NCBI GenBank assembly: GCA_018971835.1
Contig: JAGWZW010000019.1
Coordinates: 1-46,787 of the forward strand
Direction of reading: 5' to 3'
Source of the DNA: Alphaproteobacteria bacterium
GTDB taxonomy: Bacteria; Pseudomonadota; Alphaproteobacteria; Micropepsales; Micropepsaceae
DNA length: 46,787 nucleotides
Both the position numbers and the translations under genes were made by a program. The notes below the pieces were generated by a model. That model was given only the letters and a program-made list of their open reading frames with translations, was not told the DNA's origin and searched no databases. Positions 1 to 9,926 of the stretch are shown piece by piece (within the stretch, counting starts at the first letter, position 1; each line of letters opens with the position of its first letter).

Positions 1-311
1 GGGATTTCGTTCTCGCCCATGCTTTCCAGGCGGCGGACGATGCCGGTGATCATGCGGTCGGTGCGTTCCTGCTCCACCGGGCGCTTGCGCAAGGCGTGCA
101 TGATGGAGCGCTCCAGCTTGTCGCGCTCGAAGGGCTCGCGCCGGCCGTTCTTCTTCACCACGATCAGCTCGCGCAGCTGCACGCGCTCGAAGGTGGTGAA
201 GCGGCCGCCGCAGGCCGGGCAATGGCGGCGGCGGCGGATGGCCGAGTTGTCTTCGCTCGGCCGGCTGTCCTTCACCTGGCTGTCTTCATGTCCGCAGAAC
301 GGGCAGCGCAT
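1..311 (-). CDS. nrdR: Transcriptional repressor NrdR (partial, C-terminus off the left edge)
   Basis: NrdR represses ribonucleotide reductase genes by sensing ATP/dATP. About 103 residues are visible. The N-terminal zinc ribbon has the CPFC and CPAC pairs (C3, C6, C31, C34) around the conserved KDSR and AIRRRR stretches. The ATP-cone begins near residue 46 ([16 protein letters not shown], then the [10 protein letters not shown] region). The frame was read directly from the minus strand; it begins with ATG at 309-311. It follows glyA by 13 bp on the same strand, so the two are probably co-transcribed, a gene order common in alphaproteobacteria. The C-terminal third lies outside the window. 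Confidence 0.95.
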   Translation of the reverse strand, partial: MRCPFCGHEDSQVKDSRPSEDNSAIRRRRHCPACGGRFTTFERVQLRELIVVKKNGRREPFERDKLERSIMHALRKRPVEQERTDRMITGIVRRLESMGENEI

Positions 312-324
312 GGGCGCCTATCTC

Positions 325-1626
325 CTATTGATAGATCGGGAAACGCCGGCAGAGCTCGCCGACGCGCGCGCGCACCGAGGCCTCGACCTCCGCATCGCCT
401 TCGCTGTTCTTGCCGACGGCATCCACCACTTCGACGATCAGCTTGCCGATCTGGCGGAACTCGTCCGCGCCGAAGCCGCGCGTGGTGCCCGCGGGCGAAC
501 CCAGCCGGATGCCGGAGGTGATGGCCGGCTTCTCGGTATCGAAGGGAATGGCGTTCTTGTTGGTGGTGATGGCGGCACGGTCGAGCGCGTGCTCCACATC
601 GCGGCCGGTGGCGCCCTTGGGCCGCAGATCCACCAGCATCAGATGAGTGTCCGTGCCGCCGGAGACGATATCGAGGCCGGAGGCCGCCAGCGTCTCGGCC
701 AGCACCCGGGCGTTCTCCACCACCTGCTTCGCATAGGCCTTGAACTCGGGGCGCAGCGCCTCCCCGAAGGCCACGGCCTTGGCCGCGATCACGTGCATCA
801 GCGGCCCGCCCTGGATGCCCGGGAAGATGGCCGAGTTGATCTTCTTGGCCAGCGTCTCGTCATTGGTCAGGATCATGCCGCCGCGGGGGCCGCGCAGCGT
901 CTTGTGCGTGGTGGTGGTGGCGATCTGCGCGTAGTCGAGCGGATTGGGATGGACCCCGCCCGCCACCAGCCCGGCAAAATGCGCCATGTCCACCATGAAG
1001 ACGGCGCCCGCCTCGTCGGCTATCTCGCGGAAGCGCTTGAAATCGATGAAGCGCGGATAGGCCGAGCCGCCCGCCACGATCACCTTGGGCCGGTGTTCCT
1101 TCGCCAGGGCCGCCACCTCGTCCATGTCGATGCGCTGGTCCTGCCGCCTCACGCCGTAGGACACCGGCTTGAACCACTTGCCGGACTGGTTAACCGGCGA
1201 GCCGTGGGTCAGGTGCCCGCCCGCCGCCAGCGACAGGCCCATGAAGGTGTCCCCCGGCTGCATCAGCGACATGAAAACCGCCTGATTGGCCTGGGAGCCG
1301 GAATGGGGCTGGACATTGGCAAACTGGCAGCCGAACAGCGCCTTGGCCCGCTCGATCGCCAGATTCTCGACCACGTCCACATATTCGCAGCCGCCGTAAT
1401 AGCGCCGGCCCGGATAGCCTTCGGCGTATTTGTTGGTCAGGACCGAGCCTTGGGCCTCCAGCACCGCCCTGGACACGATGTTTTCCGAGGCGATCAGCTC
1501 GATCTTGTCCTGCTGGCGGGCGAGTTCGTTATGAATGGCGCGCGCCACATCCGGGTCGGCCTCCGCCAGATTGCGGGTGAAAAAAGCTGATTTTTGCGGC
1601 TTTGCCGCGTCCGATACCGCCGACAT
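325..1626 (-). CDS. glyA: Serine hydroxymethyltransferase
   Basis: A cytosolic PLP enzyme that interconverts serine and glycine while charging tetrahydrofolate with a one-carbon unit. The 433-residue length is normal. The PLP lysine is K242 in [20 protein letters not shown] near 47-52, the [13 protein letters not shown] region near 68-79 and the DMAHFAGL segment near 213-220 are all present. The frame stays open 63 bp further upstream, but the ATG at 1624-1626 (MSAVSDAAK) gives the usual family N-terminus. It is the first gene of a likely glyA-nrdR operon. Start choice is inferred; identity is firm. Confidence 0.97.
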   Translation of the reverse strand: MSAVSDAAKPQKSAFFTRNLAEADPDVARAIHNELARQQDKIELIASENIVSRAVLEAQGSVLTNKYAEGYPGRRYYGGCEYVDVVENLAIERAKALFGCQFANVQPHSGSQANQAVFMSLMQPGDTFMGLSLAAGGHLTHGSPVNQSGKWFKPVSYGVRRQDQRIDMDEVAALAKEHRPKVIVAGGSAYPRFIDFKRFREIADEAGAVFMVDMAHFAGLVAGGVHPNPLDYAQIATTTTHKTLRGPRGGMILTNDETLAKKINSAIFPGIQGGPLMHVIAAKAVAFGEALRPEFKAYAKQVVENARVLAETLAASGLDIVSGGTDTHLMLVDLRPKGATGRDVEHALDRAAITTNKNAIPFDTEKPAITSGIRLGSPAGTTRGFGADEFRQIGKLIVEVVDAVGKNSEGDAEVEASVRARVGELCRRFPIYQ

Positions 1627-2097
1627 CTTCAACGCCCCACACATCTCGGTTTCCGCTGCCGGCCACCGGACCGGACCCGGCGGCGCCACCGTGCAGCGAT
1701 CGCGTTACTACGCCTACAGGGTTACCAAATCTAGGGCCGGACCACGACCCGCAGCATAAATTTGCCCGCTCCAAGGCATCCCTCGCGGCTGAGCAATGAT
1801 GGAAGCGATTGCCCCCTTATACAAAAATCCACGAAAGGCATTGAGGATATGCAACCGCAGAAATATCATTAGAAAATTCCAATGTTCTTTCTTATGCACT
1901 CTACTTGGATTGATGACGTGCTCAAAATAGCCATAAGATGAACATGGGACGCGGCAATTAATTCTCTGACATGTCTTTTTGGGGATAAAATGCAATCTCA
2001 TCCTTTCTCCCGGGTTAGATTGCCTTGATTCCGCCGCCAACCTGCGCAATACCATGCAGGTTGAAAGAGTTGTCGAGGCGTCCCGAGGAAGCTGTAC
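1627..2097. other. 471-bp intergenic region, AT-rich in its second half
   Basis: This lies between the divergent glyA and MucR-like genes, so it should hold both promoters. Roughly 1795-2000 is clearly AT-rich compared with the GC-rich surroundings. MucR/Ros proteins are known to bind AT-rich DNA and often control their own gene, which would fit. An antisense frame crosses it but matches nothing I recognise. I see no RNA gene or repeat here. Confidence 0.5.
1841..1869 (+). promoter_or_regulatory. Candidate sigma70-type promoter of the MucR-like gene
   Basis: TTGAGG (1841-1846) and TATCAT (1864-1869) are separated by 17 bp and resemble -35 and -10 boxes. They point toward the MucR-like gene about 230 bp downstream. 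A second, weaker pair, TTGATG with ATAAGA, lies at 1910-1938. AT-rich DNA throws up such matches by chance, so this is only a candidate. Confidence 0.25.
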
Positions 2098-2547
2098 ATG
2101 AGCAATATGAGCGACACCCACCTTTTGAAGACTGACGATTTGCTCAAGCTCGCAAGTGATATTGTTGCGGCTTATGTGAGCAACAATCCTATCCCGGTTA
2201 CCGAAGTTCCGGGCATGATCAAAAGTGTTCATGCCACATTGGGCGGGCTGACTGGCACCGTCTCTGCCGAGGCGACTACTGCACAGAAACCGGCCGTCCC
2301 GGTGAAGAAATCCGTTACCGCTGAATATATCGTCTGCCTGGAAGACGGAAAAAAGCTGAAAATGCTGAAGCGCTATCTGCGCTCGCGTTACAACCTGACA
2401 CCCGACGAATACCGGACCAAATGGGGCTTGCCAGCGGATTATCCAATGGTGGCGCCGAACTATGCCGCCCAGCGTTCCGAATTCGCCAAGAAGATCGGCT
2501 TGGGCAAGAGCGCTCCCGCCCCCAAGAGCCGCCGCCGGGGCGGATGA
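2098..2547 (+). CDS. MucR/Ros-family transcriptional regulator lacking both zinc-binding histidines
   Basis: MucR/Ros proteins are small DNA-binding regulators of exopolysaccharide, motility and cell-cycle genes in alphaproteobacteria. The 149-residue length is typical. The C-terminal half is clear family sequence (CLEDGKKLKMLKRYL, LTPDEYRTKWGLP, YPMVAPNYAAQRS, IGLGK). In Ros the zinc ligands follow C-x2-C-x9-H-x4-H. Here the aligned positions are C80, D83, Y93 and Y98, so both histidines have become tyrosine. Some rhizobial relatives are known to fold without zinc, so the protein may still be functional. The ATG at 2098 has GAGGAAG at 2085-2091, 6 nt upstream. A terminator follows. The direct targets cannot be read from the sequence. 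Confidence 0.92.
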   Translation: MSNMSDTHLLKTDDLLKLASDIVAAYVSNNPIPVTEVPGMIKSVHATLGGLTGTVSAEATTAQKPAVPVKKSVTAEYIVCLEDGKKLKMLKRYLRSRYNLTPDEYRTKWGLPADYPMVAPNYAAQRSEFAKKIGLGKSAPAPKSRRRGG

Positions 2548-2591
2548 TCTGAGCCAAATCTTGCCGGGGACTTCCGCCGGTCACCGGACAC

Positions 2592-2628
2592 AAACAAGGC
2601 CCCAAATCGTTTCGGGGCCTTGTTTTTT
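2592..2628 (+). terminator. Rho-independent terminator after the MucR-like gene
   Basis: The arms CAAGGCCCC (2595-2603) and GGGGCCTTG (2614-2622) form a perfect 9-bp stem with a 10-nt loop. The stem extends through A-T pairs and is followed by six T residues on the plus strand. It sits between the convergent MucR-like and hemA genes. The weak A run on the left suggests it acts mainly in the plus direction. Confidence 0.88.
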
Positions 2629-2669
2629 CGTTTATTTGATATGTCGTCCGCTTTATTGCGCAACTACCA

Positions 2670-3887
2670 CTAGGCGGCCCGGCTCAGCCGATGAGCCGTC
2701 CACACCTGGTCGAGCGCGCGCACCAGATCCTTCATCATCGCGTCGGTGTGGAAGGGCGTCGGCGTGAAGCGCAGCCGCTCCTTGCCGCGCGGCACGGTCG
2801 GGAAGTTGATCGGCTGCACATAGACACCGTGCTGGTACAGCAATTCGTCGGATACCGCCTTGCACAGCGCCGCATCGCCCACGAACACCGGCACCACATG
2901 GCTGGGCGACGGCATCACCGGCAGGCCGGCTTCGCTCAAGAGGCGCTTCAGGCGCGCTGCGCGCTCCTGCAACTTCTCGCGCTCGACGTTGCTTTCCTTG
3001 AGATGGCGCACACTCGCCAGCACGCCAGCGGCGATGGTCGGCGACAGCGACGTGGTGAAGATGAAGCCTGGCGCGAAGGAGCGGATGCTGTCCACAATCT
3101 CGGAGGAAGCAGCGATATAGCCCCCCATCACACCGAAGGCCTTTGCCAGCGTGCCCTCCACGATGTCGATGCGGTGCATGGCATTGTCGCGCGCCGCCAC
3201 GCCCGCCCCGCGCGGACCGTACAGCCCCACGCCGTGCACCTCGTCGATGTAGGTCATGGCGCCGTATTTCTCGGCCAAATCGCAGATTTCGTTGCAGGGA
3301 CCGAAATCGCCGTCCATCGAATAGACGGATTCGAAGGCGATCAGCTTTGGCGTCTCCAGCGGCGCCGCCTTGAGCTGCGCCTCCAGGTCTTCCATGTCGT
3401 TGTGCTTGAAAATGCGCTTTTCGAGCCCGCTGTGGCGGATGCCTTCGATCATGGAGGCGTGGTTGAGCGCGTCGGAAAAGATGATCAGCCCGGGCAGCAG
3501 CTTGGCCAGCGTGGCCAGCGTCGTGTCGTTGGAGACATAGCCGGAGGTGAAGAGCAGCGCGGCGTCCTTGCCGTGCAGGTCGGCCAACTCGGCCTCCAGC
3601 TCGACGTGGTAGTGGGTGTTGCCGGAGATGTTGCGCGTGCCGCCGGCGCCGGCGCCGGCCGTATCGATCGCCTCGTGCATGGCCTGGACGACCTTGGGGT
3701 GCTGGCCCATGCCGAGATAGTCGTTGCTGCACCACACCACGATGGGCCGCGTGGCCCCCTGGGTGTGGAACTCCGCATGCGGATAATTGCCCCGCGCGCG
3801 GACGATATCGGTGAAAACGCGGTAGCGGCCCTCGCCTTTCAGCCCAGACAGCGCTTCGCGGAACTTCGACGCATAAGGATAAACCAT
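2670..3887 (-). CDS. hemA: 5-aminolevulinate synthase
   Basis: Condenses glycine and succinyl-CoA to 5-aminolevulinate, the first step of the C4 (Shemin) route to heme and related tetrapyrroles; it is PLP-dependent and cytosolic. The 405-residue length is normal. [10 protein letters not shown] (52-61), GTRNISG (83-89), the [10 protein letters not shown] region (185-194), [11 protein letters not shown] (214-224) and the PLP lysine K249 in EGTLAKAFG are all present. These mark ALAS rather than the related KBL or BioF enzymes. The start is ATG at 3885-3887 (MVYPYASKF). It shares the window with hemB about 1.8 kb away. No Cys-Pro heme-regulatory motif was noticed. Confidence 0.97.
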   Translation of the reverse strand: MVYPYASKFREALSGLKGEGRYRVFTDIVRARGNYPHAEFHTQGATRPIVVWCSNDYLGMGQHPKVVQAMHEAIDTAGAGAGGTRNISGNTHYHVELEAELADLHGKDAALLFTSGYVSNDTTLATLAKLLPGLIIFSDALNHASMIEGIRHSGLEKRIFKHNDMEDLEAQLKAAPLETPKLIAFESVYSMDGDFGPCNEICDLAEKYGAMTYIDEVHGVGLYGPRGAGVAARDNAMHRIDIVEGTLAKAFGVMGGYIAASSEIVDSIRSFAPGFIFTTSLSPTIAAGVLASVRHLKESNVEREKLQERAARLKRLLSEAGLPVMPSPSHVVPVFVGDAALCKAVSDELLYQHGVYVQPINFPTVPRGKERLRFTPTPFHTDAMMKDLVRALDQVWTAHRLSRAA

Positions 3888-4111
3888 GATTTCAAGCCTC
3901 TGCGCTGCAGCACCCCGGTTGGCACTGCAACTCGGTCACGAGCCAGACGTGAGGATAACGCACAGATCCCCTTTAGCCCCAAGCAATTTGTCACATCCAG
4001 CGTCCCGTTGGAGATACCCCTAATGGATTGAACCCGGTCCGACCTTGACCTATCGCAACCAAAATCCTCCGCGGGATAAGGGAAATCCCCGATGGGGCCA
4101 GATCCCGGCCG

Positions 4112-4771
4112 TCAGGAGGCGACGGCCACCACGGCATTCACCGCCATCGCGATAATGGCCGTGTTGAAGAAGAACGAAACCACCGAGTGGCCGAGCGTGG
4201 CCCGCCGGATTTTCCGGGAGATAACCTGGACATCCGAAACCTGGGCCGTCATGCCCACCACGAAGGCATAGTAAAGGAAATCCCAGATATCCGGCTGTTC
4301 CGTCCCTGGAAACTGCAGCCCGCCGGCGTGCCGTCCGGCGCCCTGCCGGCGGTCCGGAGCATAGAACAGGTTGGCATAGTGGAAGGCGGCAACTGTGTGC
4401 AGCGTCAGCCAGCCCAGCGGCGCCGCGGCCACTGCCAGCGTCAGCGAAAAGGTCGAGGGTACCTGCCGCTGGTTCAGTACCGCGACCACCGCTATGCAGC
4501 AGAATGCAACGACCGTCAGCACGATCAGCACCACGAGGACGATGCCCTCGTCCTCACTGGCCGCGCGGGCCCTGAGGGCACCTTCGCGCTGCCGGAAGGT
4601 CATGATGGACATGGCGGACAGATAGACGGCAAAAAACAGATCGCCCGCCGCAATCGGGCGGATGAGTTCGGGCATCGAGGGCGTCAGTAGGTAAAAGGCG
4701 AGCCCGATCAGGGCTGCGCCGTAGAACCTGAGATGATGGCGCAGATGCGCCCCGACCCACCCTGAAGCCAC
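4112..4771 (-). CDS. DUF1345 family integral membrane protein
   Basis: A 219-residue inner-membrane protein with about five hydrophobic segments. The C-terminal signature is typical of DUF1345: GWLTLHTVAAFHYANL, GGLQFPGTEQPDIWDFLYYAF, VGMTAQVSDVQV and HSVVSFFFNTAIIAM. The function of the family is unknown. The frame begins with GTG at 4769-4771 and has only a weak GG-rich ribosome site, so the exact start is uncertain. It follows the LdtR-like regulator gene on the same strand after 77 bp and may be co-transcribed with it. Confidence 0.88.
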   Translation of the reverse strand: MASGWVGAHLRHHLRFYGAALIGLAFYLLTPSMPELIRPIAAGDLFFAVYLSAMSIMTFRQREGALRARAASEDEGIVLVVLIVLTVVAFCCIAVVAVLNQRQVPSTFSLTLAVAAAPLGWLTLHTVAAFHYANLFYAPDRRQGAGRHAGGLQFPGTEQPDIWDFLYYAFVVGMTAQVSDVQVISRKIRRATLGHSVVSFFFNTAIIAMAVNAVVAVAS

Positions 4772-4848
4772 GGCCCATTACCCCGCGCGCATAGCACTTG
4801 CTCAGACACTATAAGTGCCACGAGTCGCTGGGCCGGGTCAGGCCGGGA

Positions 4849-5358
4849 TCAGAGCCGGAAGCGGACCTGATCGATCCAGAACCGCTCCAACCGGCGCAGG
4901 CAGGTGCTCAGCGACGCAAGATCGCCTGAGCCGACATTGCCCACCGCCTCCAGCGAGTCCAGATGGCGCTCGAAGAGATGGCGCAGCATGTCGCGCACCA
5001 CCTCGCCCTTCCGCGTCAGCCGGACCAGGACCGAACGGCGGTCCGCCTCGGAGCGCTCATGGTGGATATAGCCGCCTTCGACCAGCTTCTTCAGGTTGTA
5101 GGAAACGTTGGAGCCCAGATAGTGGCCGCGGGTGCGCAGTTCACCCGCCGTCAGTTCCTGATCGCCAACGTTGAACAGCAGGAGCGCCTGAACGGAGTTG
5201 ATCTCGCGTTCGTCGCGACGGTCCAGTTCGTCCTTGATGACATCCAGAAGCTGCCGGTGCAGCCGCTCGATCAGGTTGAGTGCTTCCAGATAGTGCTTGC
5301 CAAGTGCCGGTGCTTCATCGAGCACCGCCGCGGCCTGCGGATTTGCGAACGCCGTCAT
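4849..5358 (-). CDS. MarR-family winged-helix regulator, LdtR-like
   Basis: A 169-residue one-component regulator. The winged helix carries the block SVQALLLFNVGDQELTAGEL, then RTRGHYLGSNVSYNLKKLVE and the wing RSEADRRSVLVRLTRKG. This block matches the alphaproteobacterial LdtR/PetP-type branch of MarR proteins. From memory, relatives sit near hemB and glyA in rhizobia, as here, but I could not check this. The start is ATG at 5356-5358. A 10-bp palindrome lies 62 bp upstream and is a candidate operator. Ligand and targets are not deducible. Confidence 0.9.
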   Translation of the reverse strand: MTAFANPQAAAVLDEAPALGKHYLEALNLIERLHRQLLDVIKDELDRRDEREINSVQALLLFNVGDQELTAGELRTRGHYLGSNVSYNLKKLVEGGYIHHERSEADRRSVLVRLTRKGEVVRDMLRHLFERHLDSLEAVGNVGSGDLASLSTCLRRLERFWIDQVRFRL

Positions 5359-6696
<1,338 letters not shown>

Positions 6697-6720
6697 CTTT
6701 TTGCTGAATCGGATTCCGCC

Positions 6721-8034
6721 GTGGTCCGCCGTCGCCTTAACGCGTCCCGCCACTACCGCATCTTGCGCTTTACCAACCGCCACTGGCGCGCGCGCCTGGT
6801 GTTCTGGGGCGGCGCACTGACCGTTGGCCTGGTTGGCATTGTCTTCGCCAGGCTGGCGACGATGGCCGATGCCTTCTTCCACCGCATGTTGATCCATCCC
6901 TGGGTTGCGTTGATCGTGACGCCGCTGGGCTTTGTCCTCTCGGTGCTCATGGCACGCGCGGTATTTCCCGGTTCCGAAGGCAGCGGCATCCCGCAGGCTA
7001 TCGCCGCGCGGCGCTTCCGCAACCCCGAAACCCGCAACAAGCTGCTCTCGCTCCGGCTCACTTTCGGCAAGATCCTGCTGACGCTGTTCGGGCTCGCCTG
7101 TGGCGCCTCCATCGGCCGCGAAGGCCCCACTGTGCAGGTCGGCGCCGCCATCATGCTTTCCACTGCAAGAGCCGGCGGCATGGGGCTTGAGCAGGGCCTG
7201 ATCCTCGCCGGTTCCGCCGCAGGCGTAGCAGCGGCCTTCAATACGCCGCTGGCCGGTGTGGTCTTTGCCATCGAGGAGATGAGCCGCGCCTTCGAGCAAC
7301 GCACCAGCGGCATGGTGCTGATCGCGGTGATCTTCGCAGGCTTGGCCTCGCTGGGTGTGCTTGGCAACTACACCTATTTCGGCACGACTTCGGCAACGCT
7401 GCACACCTGGATCGGCTGGGTTTCGGTGCTGGTCTGCGGCGTGGTCGGCGGCCTTGGCGGCGGCGCCTTCGCCAAGATCGTGGTCTGGGGTACGGACCGC
7501 TTCCGCGCATTCATTGCGCCCGCGCCAATGAAGCGCGCGCTGATCTTCGCCGGCGCCTGCGGGCTGACTGTGGCGATCTGCGGCGTCCTGAGCGGCGGCA
7601 ATACCTATGGCACCGGCTATGACGCCGCGCGCCATGCCGTCGAGGGGCATTACCTGCCCTGGACGTTTGCCCCGCTGAAGTTCCTGGCCACCGTGGCCTC
7701 GACTTTATCAGGCATCCCCGGCGGGCTGTTCGCGCCTTCGCTGTCGGTCGGCGCGGGGCTTGGCAGCATCGTCGGCAAGTTGCTGGGCGTGCCGTCTGTG
7801 GGCGCAGTGGTGGTCGTCGGCATGGCGGGTTATTTCGCCGCCGCGACCCAGGCTCCGATCACCTCGGCCGTGATCATCGGCGAGATGACCAACGCCAGCG
7901 AGATGGTGATCCCGCTGATGCTGGCATCCTTCATCGGCTACGGCATCTCGCAAATGATCCAGCGCGAGTCTCTCTATCATGCGCTGGCGCACGGCTTTAT
8001 CCAGAATATGGTACAGACCCACCGGGTGGACTGA
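6721..8034 (+). CDS. ClC-family chloride channel or Cl-/H+ antiporter
   Basis: A 437-residue polytopic inner-membrane protein. The three anion-selectivity blocks of ClC proteins are present: GSEGSGIP (84-91), GREGPTVQ (132-139) with the gating glutamate E134, and GIPGGLFAPS. The internal pair in VFAIEEM (E185/E186) aligns with the proton-pathway glutamate of the E. coli exchanger, which favours a Cl-/H+ antiporter over a channel (inference). Translation appears to begin at GTG 6721, only 24 bp after the hemB stop, so the two may share a transcript. Confidence 0.93.
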   Translation: MVRRRLNASRHYRILRFTNRHWRARLVFWGGALTVGLVGIVFARLATMADAFFHRMLIHPWVALIVTPLGFVLSVLMARAVFPGSEGSGIPQAIAARRFRNPETRNKLLSLRLTFGKILLTLFGLACGASIGREGPTVQVGAAIMLSTARAGGMGLEQGLILAGSAAGVAAAFNTPLAGVVFAIEEMSRAFEQRTSGMVLIAVIFAGLASLGVLGNYTYFGTTSATLHTWIGWVSVLVCGVVGGLGGGAFAKIVVWGTDRFRAFIAPAPMKRALIFAGACGLTVAICGVLSGGNTYGTGYDAARHAVEGHYLPWTFAPLKFLATVASTLSGIPGGLFAPSLSVGAGLGSIVGKLLGVPSVGAVVVVGMAGYFAAATQAPITSAVIIGEMTNASEMVIPLMLASFIGYGISQMIQRESLYHALAHGFIQNMVQTHRVD

Positions 8035-8050
8035 GCGCGCGCCTGCTGAT

Positions 8051-8108
8051 GGCGCCGGACGGCGGGTCACGGATTCGTGACACCTGCTCACGCGACCGTG
8101 CCGGCGCC
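8051..8108. repeat. Nested inverted repeats (possible terminator or structured element)
   Basis: The outer arms GGCGCCGG (8051-8058) and CCGGCGCC (8101-8108) are perfectly complementary. They extend inward through ACGG/CCGT with one bulged base. Inside lies a second perfect hairpin, GTCACG-gatt-CGTGAC (8066-8081). It begins 16 bp after the ClC stop codon. No T tract follows, so a classical Rho-independent terminator is not supported. Confidence 0.6.
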
Positions 8109-8170
8109 GCATCTTGCCAACGCCGGAAATAGGCTCACACTTTCCTGGTTACAAAGCTGAGGGCTTCGAC

Positions 8171-8434
8171 ATGCGTATAACCGTCATTGCCATGTCCTGT
8201 TGCTTCGGTCTTACCGTTGCGTTCTGCGCAGCTGCCGCAGAAACCCCAAAAGCCCAGGACAAACAACTACCGGACAGTCAGAAGATCGAGTGCCGGGTCG
8301 GGTACCATGAAGGCATGGTCGTCCGCACCCGACACATGTGCCAGACCAAAGCCTATTGGGAGGCACGGCGTTATCAAACACAGCGCGACATCAACGACAT
8401 ACAGATACGCGCGCTGACGACAAACCCGCGCTAA
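8171..8434 (+). CDS. Small secreted protein, function unknown
   Basis: An 87-residue protein starting MRITVIAM with a clear Sec signal peptide (hydrophobic core about 4-20, likely cleavage after CAAAA). The mature part holds a short Cys motif, KIECRVGY...RTRHMCQTKAYWEARR. This resembles small periplasmic proteins common in alphaproteobacteria whose role is unknown. The frame is open 57 bp further upstream, but the signal peptide favours the ATG at 8171. Its stop overlaps the stop of the convergent TetR gene by 4 bp. Confidence 0.75.
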   Translation: MRITVIAMSCCFGLTVAFCAAAAETPKAQDKQLPDSQKIECRVGYHEGMVVRTRHMCQTKAYWEARRYQTQRDINDIQIRALTTNPR

Positions 8435-9030
8435 TTGCCGACACGCCCGTCCGCGCCCAGCGAGAACATGCTGCGCAGCAAAATCTCGGCGCGCGAAGGC
8501 AGGACTTCGCGGCCGGATTGCCGCTGGCCGAGGTCGATAACGTTTTCGAGCACGAGCATGGCGAGCCCGTGCACCGCGCCCCAGGCTGCCATGCCCAGCA
8601 CCGCGTCGCTCAACGCCTTGCCAATCTCTGCGCCCAACGTATCGGCCGCCTCGGTCAACGCGGGAAATTCGGTACGGTTGGGTAACTGCGCGCCGAACAT
8701 CAGCCGCGTCAGCGCCGGCTTCTGCGCCGCAAAGCGCATATAGGCCGCACCGATGGCCGCGACCCTGTCGCTTTGCGTGCCGTGGCCGGCACCAGCTTCG
8801 GCGATGCGCGTGCGCAGTTCGGAAAATCCGTCCACCGCAAGCTCCGCCAGCAGCGACTCGTGATTGGGAAAATGCCGGTAGGGCGCGGCATGGCTGACAC
8901 CGGCGCGCCGCGCCACCGCGCGCAAGGACAGCGCGGACAACCCTTCCTCTTCCAGTATGGCGCTGGCGGACAGGCGCAGCGCATTGTGCAAATCGCCGTG
9001 ATGATAGGAACCGTTGTTTCGTACACTCAT
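8431..9030 (-). CDS. TetR-family transcriptional regulator
   Basis: A 199-residue repressor-type protein. The N-terminal helix-turn-helix is clear: ASAILEEEGLSALSLRAVAR, RAGVSHAAPYRHFPNHESLL. The C-terminal ligand domain (MRFAAQKPALTRLMFGAQL, AAWGAVHGLAMLVLE) looks like the TetR_C_13/WHG type. Its ATG overlaps the stop of the upstream dehydrogenase gene by 4 bp (ATGA). It is therefore the last gene of the five-gene multidrug operon and is translationally coupled. The ligand is unknown. Confidence 0.9.
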   Translation of the reverse strand: MSVRNNGSYHHGDLHNALRLSASAILEEEGLSALSLRAVARRAGVSHAAPYRHFPNHESLLAELAVDGFSELRTRIAEAGAGHGTQSDRVAAIGAAYMRFAAQKPALTRLMFGAQLPNRTEFPALTEAADTLGAEIGKALSDAVLGMAAWGAVHGLAMLVLENVIDLGQRQSGREVLPSRAEILLRSMFSLGADGRVGN

Positions 9031-9905
9031 TGCCCGCTCCTCAACTTTTCCATGCGGGCAAAGAGGCTCGAGGTATCCCAGCGTGCCCCACCCATTGCTT
9101 CAACCTCGGCGTAGAACTGATCGACCAACGCAGTCAACGGCAGCGAAGCGCCATTTTCCCGCGCTTCGGCCAGGCAGATACCCAAATCCTTGCGCATCCA
9201 TTCGACCGCAAAGCCGTGATCGTAATGGTTCGCGAGCATGGTACGGTGGCGGTTCTCCATCTGCCAGGATTGCGCCGCGCCTTTGGAGATCACCTCGATC
9301 ACGGCGGCGGCATCGAGCCCGGCGGCACGCGCAAAACTCAGCGCTTCGGACAGGCCCTGCACCGCGCCGGCGATGCAGATCTGGTTGACCATCTTGGCGA
9401 GCTGGCCCGAGCCAGGAGGCCCGAGCAGGCGGCATTGGCGCGCATAGGCGGCCATGATTGGTTCAGCCTTGGCGTAATTGGCTTCTGTGCCGCCGCACAT
9501 GATGGTCAACTGGCCGTTCTTCGCGCCCTGCTCGCCGCCCGACACCGGGGCATCGACGAACCCGAAACCCGCCGCCGCCGCATCCGTAGCCAGCCGGCGC
9601 GCAAGACCGGCCGACGCCGTGGTGTGATCGACGAAGACCGCACCCTTCGTCATTCCCGCAAAAGCGCCGCCGGGCCCCAGCGTCACCGCCTCGACATCGC
9701 TGTCGCGCCCGACGCACGCCATGACCACCGTGCAGCCGCGCGCCGCCGCTTCAGGCGTAGGTGCGGCACGACCGCCGTGCGCCGCGACCCATTGCGCCGC
9801 TTTTTCGCTGTTGCGGTTGTAGACTGTCACATCATGCCCTTGAGCGGCGAGATGCCCAGCCATCGGATAACCCATGACACCAAGTCCGATGAATGCGACG
9901 CGCAT
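9027..9905 (-). CDS. NAD(P)-dependent oxidoreductase of the 3-hydroxyisobutyrate dehydrogenase family
   Basis: A 292-residue beta-hydroxyacid dehydrogenase. The Rossmann motif GLGVMG is at 7-12, followed by the substrate motif DAPVSGGEQGAKNG (118-131) and the catalytic lysine K171 in GQLAKMVNQ. The substrate cannot be told; glyoxylate/succinate-semialdehyde reductases share these motifs. The start has AAGGAAA 7 nt upstream. It sits between the emrB-like gene (21 bp upstream) and tetR (4-bp overlap), an odd partner for a drug pump and possibly a detoxifying reductase. Confidence 0.9.
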   Translation of the reverse strand: MRVAFIGLGVMGYPMAGHLAAQGHDVTVYNRNSEKAAQWVAAHGGRAAPTPEAAARGCTVVMACVGRDSDVEAVTLGPGGAFAGMTKGAVFVDHTTASAGLARRLATDAAAAGFGFVDAPVSGGEQGAKNGQLTIMCGGTEANYAKAEPIMAAYARQCRLLGPPGSGQLAKMVNQICIAGAVQGLSEALSFARAAGLDAAAVIEVISKGAAQSWQMENRHRTMLANHYDHGFAVEWMRKDLGICLAEARENGASLPLTALVDQFYAEVEAMGGARWDTSSLFARMEKLRSGQ

Positions 9906-9926
9906 GGCCGTTTCCTTTCTTGCCGT

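Noticed and set aside
1714..2232. 172-codon minus-strand frame in the AT-rich region upstream of the MucR-like gene
   Set aside because: It overlaps the start of the MucR-like gene antisense, has no ribosome site and resembles nothing known.
3640..3662. GCCGGC-type short tandem repeat
   Set aside because: It lies inside hemA and encodes the conserved [13 protein letters not shown] stretch, so it reflects protein conservation plus GC-rich codons.
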